A stretch of 41,538 nucleotides of DNA from an uncultured Elusimicrobia bacterium (lineage in GTDB: Bacteria > Elusimicrobiota > Elusimicrobia > Elusimicrobiales > UBA9959), in assembly GCA_937870775.1 (NCBI GenBank), contig CALMZU010000306.1:1-41538 (forward strand), given 5' to 3'. A program made the translations under genes and the position numbers. Below, one piece after another: positions 36,993-41,538 of the stretch (positions are counted from its first letter, which is position 1; the number at the start of each line of letters is the position of its first letter). The notes under the pieces are model-generated. The model was not told the origin of the DNA. It did not search any database and worked only from the letters and a program-made list of their open reading frames with translations.

Positions 36993-37562
36993 TTATTTCT
37001 TCGCGGCAGCGCCGGCGCCGGCGCCCGCGGCCGTCTTGCCGGCCTTGCGGATGATATGCTCGCCCTGGTACTTTATGCCGGTGCCCTTGTAGGGCTCGGG
37101 GCGCTTTATCCTCTTGATCTGCGCGGCCAGGTTGCCGACGGCCTCGCGGTCGATGCCCTTTATCGTCAGCACGGTCTGCTTCGGGTCGAAGGACATCTTT
37201 ATGCCGGCCGGTATGTCGACGAGCACCGGGTGGGAGAAGCCGAGCGTCAGCGACACGCGGTTACCCTCGACGGAGCCCTTGAAACCCACGCCGCTGATCT
37301 CCAGGACCTTCTCAAATTCCTTGGTCACGCCGGCGACCATGTTGTTGACGCGGGCGCGGGCGGTGCCGAACAGCGCGGACTTGTCAGCCGCGCCCTGGGC
37401 CACGCTTATGTTGATGACGTTGCCGGCCACGGCGGCGTTGATGCCGTCGGGCAGCGAGTAGCTCAGCTTGCCGAGCGGGCCCTCTACGAGGACCTTGCCG
37501 TTCTCCACCTTCGCCTTGACCTTCTCCGGCAGGTTGACCGGTTTCTTTCCGATTCTGCTCAT
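36993..37562 (-). CDS. rplF: 50S ribosomal protein L6
   Basis: [42 protein letters not shown]. Confidence 0.98.
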   Translation of the reverse strand: MSRIGKKPVNLPEKVKAKVENGKVLVEGPLGKLSYSLPDGINAAVAGNVINISVAQGAADKSALFGTARARVNNMVAGVTKEFEKVLEISGVGFKGSVEGNRVSLTLGFSHPVLVDIPAGIKMSFDPKQTVLTIKGIDREAVGNLAAQIKRIKRPEPYKGTGIKYQGEHIIRKAGKTAAGAGAGAAAKK

Positions 37563-37610
37563 GTTTTTACCTCTTAAACTCTGGATTATAGTCTCGCGGA
37601 CGGTCCGCGG

Positions 37611-38018
37611 TTACCACACCTGGCAGAGAACTTCGCCGCCGAGCTTCTGCTTCTTGGCCTCGGCGTCGGTCAGAAGACCTTTCGAGGTCGAAACTATCGT
37701 CACGCCGAAAGCGGCGCGCACATGCGGCATCTCGTCGTGGCCGCGGTACACGCGCAGGCCCGGCTTGGACACGCGGCGCAGGCCGTTGATCACGGGCTGC
37801 TTGTCGGCGGTGTACTTCAGCGTGATGCGGATCACGCCGCGCCTGTCTATGGTCTTGTCCAGCTTGGGGTCGAGCACCTTGAAATTGGACACGAAGCCCT
37901 CGTCCTTGAGGACCTTCACGAGGCCGGCCTTTATTCCGGAGAACGGCACGTCCACGCGCTCTTTCTTCTTCGCGGTGGCGTTCTTTATCGCCGCCAGCAT
38001 GTTAGATATGGGATCCAT
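37611..38018 (-). CDS. rpsH: 30S ribosomal protein S8
   Basis: MDPISNMLAAIKNA; SKPGLRVYRG; GVTIVSTSKGLLTDAEAKKQKLGGEVLCQVW. Confidence 0.97.
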   Translation of the reverse strand: MDPISNMLAAIKNATAKKKERVDVPFSGIKAGLVKVLKDEGFVSNFKVLDPKLDKTIDRRGVIRITLKYTADKQPVINGLRRVSKPGLRVYRGHDEMPHVRAAFGVTIVSTSKGLLTDAEAKKQKLGGEVLCQVW

Positions 38019-38093
38019 CGTTTCTCTCCTTGCAACCGTTAATCTTTTTCCCGGCGCCCGCGGTCGGAATACCGCCGCGGCCGCCGCACGTCC

Positions 38094-38279
38094 TTACCAG
38101 CTGGACTTCTTCAGGCCGGGGATCAGGCCGTCGTGCGCCATCTTGCGCAGGCAGATCCTGCAGAGACCGAAGTCGCGGTAGTAGCCGCGCGGCCTGCCGC
38201 AGATCTGGCAGCGGTTGCGGAAGCGCGTCGAGAACTTCATCGGTTTGCGCATCTTCGCCATCCAAGCGTATGTAGCCAT
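38094..38279 (-). CDS. rpsN: 30S ribosomal protein S14 type Z
   Basis: [43 protein letters not shown]. Confidence 0.97.
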   Translation of the reverse strand: MATYAWMAKMRKPMKFSTRFRNRCQICGRPRGYYRDFGLCRICLRKMAHDGLIPGLKKSSW

Positions 38280-38306
38280 TTCTTTCTCCTGTTCCCTTTT
38301 GGAATC

Positions 38307-38984
38307 TTATTTCTTGACTTCGGGCTTCTTGAAAGGCATGCCCATGTACTCGAGCAGGGCCTTGCCCTTCTTGTCGTCGCCGGCGGTGGTCACGAACGTG
38401 ATGTTCATGCCGCGCGCCTTCGGGGATTTTTCCATGTTGATCTCGGGGAATATGTGGTGTTCCTTGAGACCGATGTTCATGTTGCCGCGGCCGTCGAAGA
38501 CCCTCGGGTCGAAGCCCTGGAAGTCGCGCATGCGCGGGACGCTCAGGGAGACGAAGCGGTCCAGGAACTCGTACATGCGGGCGCCGCGCAGCGTCACGCG
38601 GACGCCTATCGGCATGCCTTCGCGCAGTTTGAAGTTCGAGATCGACTTCTTGGCCTTGCGGACCTGCGGGGCCTGGCCGGATATGGCGGTCAGGTCCTCT
38701 TTCGCCAGGTCGAGCGCCTGGATGTTCTCGCGGGCCTCGCTGACGCCGATGTTGATGACGATCTTGGTCATCTTCGGGCAGGCCATCGGGGACTTCAGGC
38801 TGAAATCCTTCATCAGGGCCGGCTGCACCTTGGTCTTGTACAGCTCGCTCATGCGCACCTTGTAGCCCTTCGGCATCGGGGCGACCGCGCCCTTGGGGGC
38901 CTCGGTCACCTGCACCTTCTGGTGCTGTTCCTTCTTGTGAGCCTTCTGCTCTTTGCTGCCTTTTTCAGGGGTTTCCTTCGCCAT
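38307..38984 (-). CDS. rplE: 50S ribosomal protein L5 with N-terminal extension
   Basis: KMTKIVINIGVSEA; SISNFKLREGMPIGVRVTLRGARMYEFLDRFVSLSVPRMRDFQG; ~43-residue charged N-terminal extension. Confidence 0.96.
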   Translation of the reverse strand: MAKETPEKGSKEQKAHKKEQHQKVQVTEAPKGAVAPMPKGYKVRMSELYKTKVQPALMKDFSLKSPMACPKMTKIVINIGVSEARENIQALDLAKEDLTAISGQAPQVRKAKKSISNFKLREGMPIGVRVTLRGARMYEFLDRFVSLSVPRMRDFQGFDPRVFDGRGNMNIGLKEHHIFPEINMEKSPKARGMNITFVTTAGDDKKGKALLEYMGMPFKKPEVKK

Positions 38985-38997
38985 TGTAAATTACCTC

Positions 38998-39306
38998 TTA
39001 AACTATAGCCTCGCCGCACTTCTTGCAGGAGCGCAGCTTCTCGCCGCCCTGCATGGTGACCTTCACGCGGGCCGGCTTGCCGCACTTGGGGCAGACCAGC
39101 TGCACGTTGGAAATGTCCATCGGAGCCTCCACCTTGTGGATGCCGCCGGGCTTTTCCTTGGTGGTCTTCTTGTGCTTCGAGACGATATTGACGCCCATCA
39201 CGACGACCTTGCGGTCGGCGGGCATGACTTCTTTTATCTCGCCTTTCTTGCCTTTATCCTTGCCGGCGAGCACTATGACAGTGTCCTTCTTCTTGAGTTT
39301 CAGCAT
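38998..39306 (-). CDS. rplX: 50S ribosomal protein L24
   Basis: KKKDTVIVLAGKDKGKKGEIKEV; CPKC...CKKC. Confidence 0.97.
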   Translation of the reverse strand: MLKLKKKDTVIVLAGKDKGKKGEIKEVMPADRKVVVMGVNIVSKHKKTTKEKPGGIHKVEAPMDISNVQLVCPKCGKPARVKVTMQGGEKLRSCKKCGEAIV

Positions 39307-39321
39307 ATTGTTTTTCCGCCT

Positions 39322-39690
39322 TTAAATAACTTCGGGAGCGAGCGAGACTATCTTGAGGAAGTTCTTCGCGCGCAGCTCGCGGGCCACGGGGCCGAACACG
39401 CGCGTGCCCTTGGGCTCGCCGTTGTCGTCTATCACGCAGACGGCGTTGTCGTCGAAGCGGATATAGGAACCGTCGGGGCGGCGGGTTTCCTTGGTGACGC
39501 GCACGACGACCGCCTTCACGACGTCGCCCTTCTTTATGGCGGCGTGCGGGATAGCGTCCTTCACGGCGCAGACGATGGTGTCGCCGAGGAAGGCGTACTT
39601 GCGGTAGCTGCCGCCGTTGATGTGGAAGCACATCAGCTTGCGGGCGCCGGAGTTATCGGCGACGTTGAGCATGGTCCTTAACTGTATCAT
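39322..39690 (-). CDS. rplN: 50S ribosomal protein L14
   Basis: [39 protein letters not shown]. Confidence 0.98.
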   Translation of the reverse strand: MIQLRTMLNVADNSGARKLMCFHINGGSYRKYAFLGDTIVCAVKDAIPHAAIKKGDVVKAVVVRVTKETRRPDGSYIRFDDNAVCVIDDNGEPKGTRVFGPVARELRAKNFLKIVSLAPEVI

Positions 39691-39714
39691 GTTATATCTC
39701 CGTTAGGCCCGGCC

Positions 39715-39987
39715 TTACTTCGAGGCCTTCTCGACTATGCGGCTCACGCGCCAGCGCTTCAGCGCCGACAGGGGCCTGATGCTGACGATCTCGACCAGGT
39801 CGCCCATCTTCGACTCGTTGGCCTCGTCGTGGGCGTAGAATTTGTGGTGGCGGCGCAGCGTCTTGGAGTACACGTTGTGGCTGATAACGTGGTCCACGCT
39901 GATCACGCGGGTCTTGGCCATCTTGTCGGAGACGACCACGCCGCGCAGGACTTTCCTCTGGTTCCTATTCTCGGTATTCTCGGTCAT
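39715..39987 (-). CDS. rpsQ: 30S ribosomal protein S17
   Basis: RKVLRGVVVSDKMAKTRVISVD; RPLSALKRWRVSRIVEKA. Confidence 0.96.
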   Translation of the reverse strand: MTENTENRNQRKVLRGVVVSDKMAKTRVISVDHVISHNVYSKTLRRHHKFYAHDEANESKMGDLVEIVSIRPLSALKRWRVSRIVEKASK

Positions 39988-40208
39988 TTCTTCACCTCGG
40001 CCTTGGATTTAGCGAGCTCGCGCTGCCTGAGCCAGGTGTTGATCCGGGCTATCTTGCGGCGGGCGTTGCGAAGCTGCAGCGGGTTCTCGGTGGGAGAAGT
40101 GCTGCGCTTGAACTTTATCTGGAAGATCTGCTTCTTCAGGTCGGCGGCCTGCGCCTTCAGCTCGGCGTCGCCCATGTTCTTCAGGGACTCTTTCTCTTTT
40201 CTTTTCAT
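39984..40208 (-). CDS. rpmC: 50S ribosomal protein L29
   Basis: Position between rplP and rpsQ; LRNARRKIARINTWLRQRE. Confidence 0.93.
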   Translation of the reverse strand: MKRKEKESLKNMGDAELKAQAADLKKQIFQIKFKRSTSPTENPLQLRNARRKIARINTWLRQRELAKSKAEVKK

Positions 40209-40227
40209 AATTTCAGGCGGCTCCTTC

Positions 40228-40644
40228 TTAGTTCTGCTCGCGGCTCACGAAGCGGGTCAGTATCGGCAGCTTGTGGCCGGCGCGGGTGAAAGCTTCCTTC
40301 GCGGTGGCCAGGTCCAGGCCCTCCACCTCGAACAGCATGCGGCCCGGCTTCACGACGGCGACCCAGTACTCGGGGGCGCCCTTACCCTTACCCATGCGGG
40401 TCTCGGCGGGGTGCTTGGTTATGGCCTTGTCGGGGAATATGCGGACCCAGATCTTGCCCTTCTTGCGGAGGTAGCGCACGATGCACACGCGGCACGCCTC
40501 TATCTGGCGGGCGGTGATCCAGCGGGGCTCGAGGGCCTTCAGGCCGTACTCGCCGAAAGCGAGCGTCGTGCCGCGCTTCGCGCTGCCCTTTATGCGGGGC
40601 GCGGAGTGCATCTTGCGGTATTTTACTCTCTTAGGCATCAACAT
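40228..40644 (-). CDS. rplP: 50S ribosomal protein L16
   Basis: [40 protein letters not shown]. Confidence 0.98.
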   Translation of the reverse strand: MLMPKRVKYRKMHSAPRIKGSAKRGTTLAFGEYGLKALEPRWITARQIEACRVCIVRYLRKKGKIWVRIFPDKAITKHPAETRMGKGKGAPEYWVAVVKPGRMLFEVEGLDLATAKEAFTRAGHKLPILTRFVSREQN

Positions 40645-40671
40645 AGTTATGCTCCTTGGTCAAAACTGCGT

Positions 40672-41406
40672 TCAGGCGGCCGGCTGTTCCTTGGCGGCGG
40701 CGGCCTCGTCCATCACCGGTATCTCGGTGGGGTTCTCGGCCTGCATCTTCTGCAGCTGCTCGCGCAGCTCGCGGGGGGTCTTCGCGAAGAACAGCTTCTT
40801 GAAGATCCACACCTTTATGCCGATCTTGCCCATCGAGGTGTGCGCCTCGGTGAGACCGTAATCGATGTCGGCGGAGATGGTCTGCAGCGGCACGCGGCCC
40901 TTGCGGTACCACTCGCGGCGGGCGATCTCGGCGCCGCCGAGGCGGCCGGAGGCCATGATCTTTATGCCGAGGGCGCCGGAGCCCATCGTGCGCTCCATCG
41001 CGCGCTTGATCGCGCGCTTGAAGGAGATGCGCTTCTCGAGCTGCTGCGCGACGTTCTGACCGACGAGGCGCGGGTCGAGCTCGGGGATCTTTATCTCGGA
41101 AACGTTGACGAAAACCTTGCGCTTGGTCAGCTTCTCGACGTCCTTCTTGAGGTTCTCGATGTCCGCGCCCTTGCGGCCGATCACCACGCCCGGGCGGGCG
41201 GTGTGGATCGTGACCTTCAGGTAGGCGCCGGCGCGCTCGATGTCGACCCAGCTGACGCTAGCCAGGTGGAAGCGCTCGGTCACCATCTGCCTGATCTCGA
41301 AATCCTCGCGGATCAGCTCGGGCATCTTCTTGGGGGAGAACCAGCGGGACTGCCAGTCCTGGATGTAGCCGAGGCGTAAGCCCTTAGGATGTATTTTCTG
41401 ACCCAT
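40672..41406 (-). CDS. rpsC: 30S ribosomal protein S3
   Basis: MGQKIHPKGLRLGYIQDWQSRWF; RPGVVIGRKGADIENLKKDVEKL. Confidence 0.98.
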   Translation of the reverse strand: MGQKIHPKGLRLGYIQDWQSRWFSPKKMPELIREDFEIRQMVTERFHLASVSWVDIERAGAYLKVTIHTARPGVVIGRKGADIENLKKDVEKLTKRKVFVNVSEIKIPELDPRLVGQNVAQQLEKRISFKRAIKRAMERTMGSGALGIKIMASGRLGGAEIARREWYRKGRVPLQTISADIDYGLTEAHTSMGKIGIKVWIFKKLFFAKTPRELREQLQKMQAENPTEIPVMDEAAAAKEQPAA

Positions 41407-41407
41407 A

Positions 41408-41538
41408 TTATTTGCTCCCCTTGGTGTCGGACACGGCCACGTGGATGTGGCACATCTTGCGCTTGAACGGCATCGCGCGGCCCTGCGGGCCGGGCTGCAG
41501 GCGGCGCAGGAACTTCATCGGGCCCTGGTCGGCGAAGC
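41408..41538 (-). CDS. rplV: 50S ribosomal protein L22 (C-terminal part; truncated by window end)
   Basis: [42 protein letters not shown] read on minus strand. Confidence 0.92.
   Translation of the reverse strand, partial: FADQGPMKFLRRLQPGPQGRAMPFKRKMCHIHVAVSDTKGSK

Overview
GC-rich bacterial chromosome segment, phylum not determinable with certainty (gene content and style suggest an Elusimicrobiota-like lineage; weak inference). Left edge: a nearly complete IS110-family element of the IS1111 type (transposase 88-1107) with an 11-bp perfect subterminal inverted repeat (12-22 / 1513-1523) and a ~400-nt highly structured 3' non-coding region. That region contains TGATGGGTGCG (1371-1381), which matches the pre-insertion target reconstructed from the two flanks (bases 1-4 joined to 1526-1532). 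This makes it a strong candidate for a seekRNA/bridge-RNA type guide and the best 'system' signal in the window. Next comes an unannotated secreted-protein cassette (1780-4035): two paralogous tetra-Cys proteins, each with an internal duplication, flanking a Trx-like lipoprotein. Then signalling genes (REC-GAF-HK, response regulators), a FlgO/CsgG-like protein, a ferritin-like protein, GDPD, a polysaccharide deacetylase, cdaA followed by a 32-aa CdaR-like membrane microprotein absent from the ORF track, ftsH, hpt, a secreted PLD-like protein, queE, queC, comB-like, an orphan HicA-like protein, murI, an amidase, rng, a DUF2344-like protein, and rodA-mrdA-mreD-mreC-mreB. The last is directly continuous with the alpha/spc/S10 ribosomal protein cluster (rplQ back to rplV, cut by the window end). 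No rRNA, tRNA or CRISPR array was recognised. All calls were made by eye; no searches or folding programs were run.
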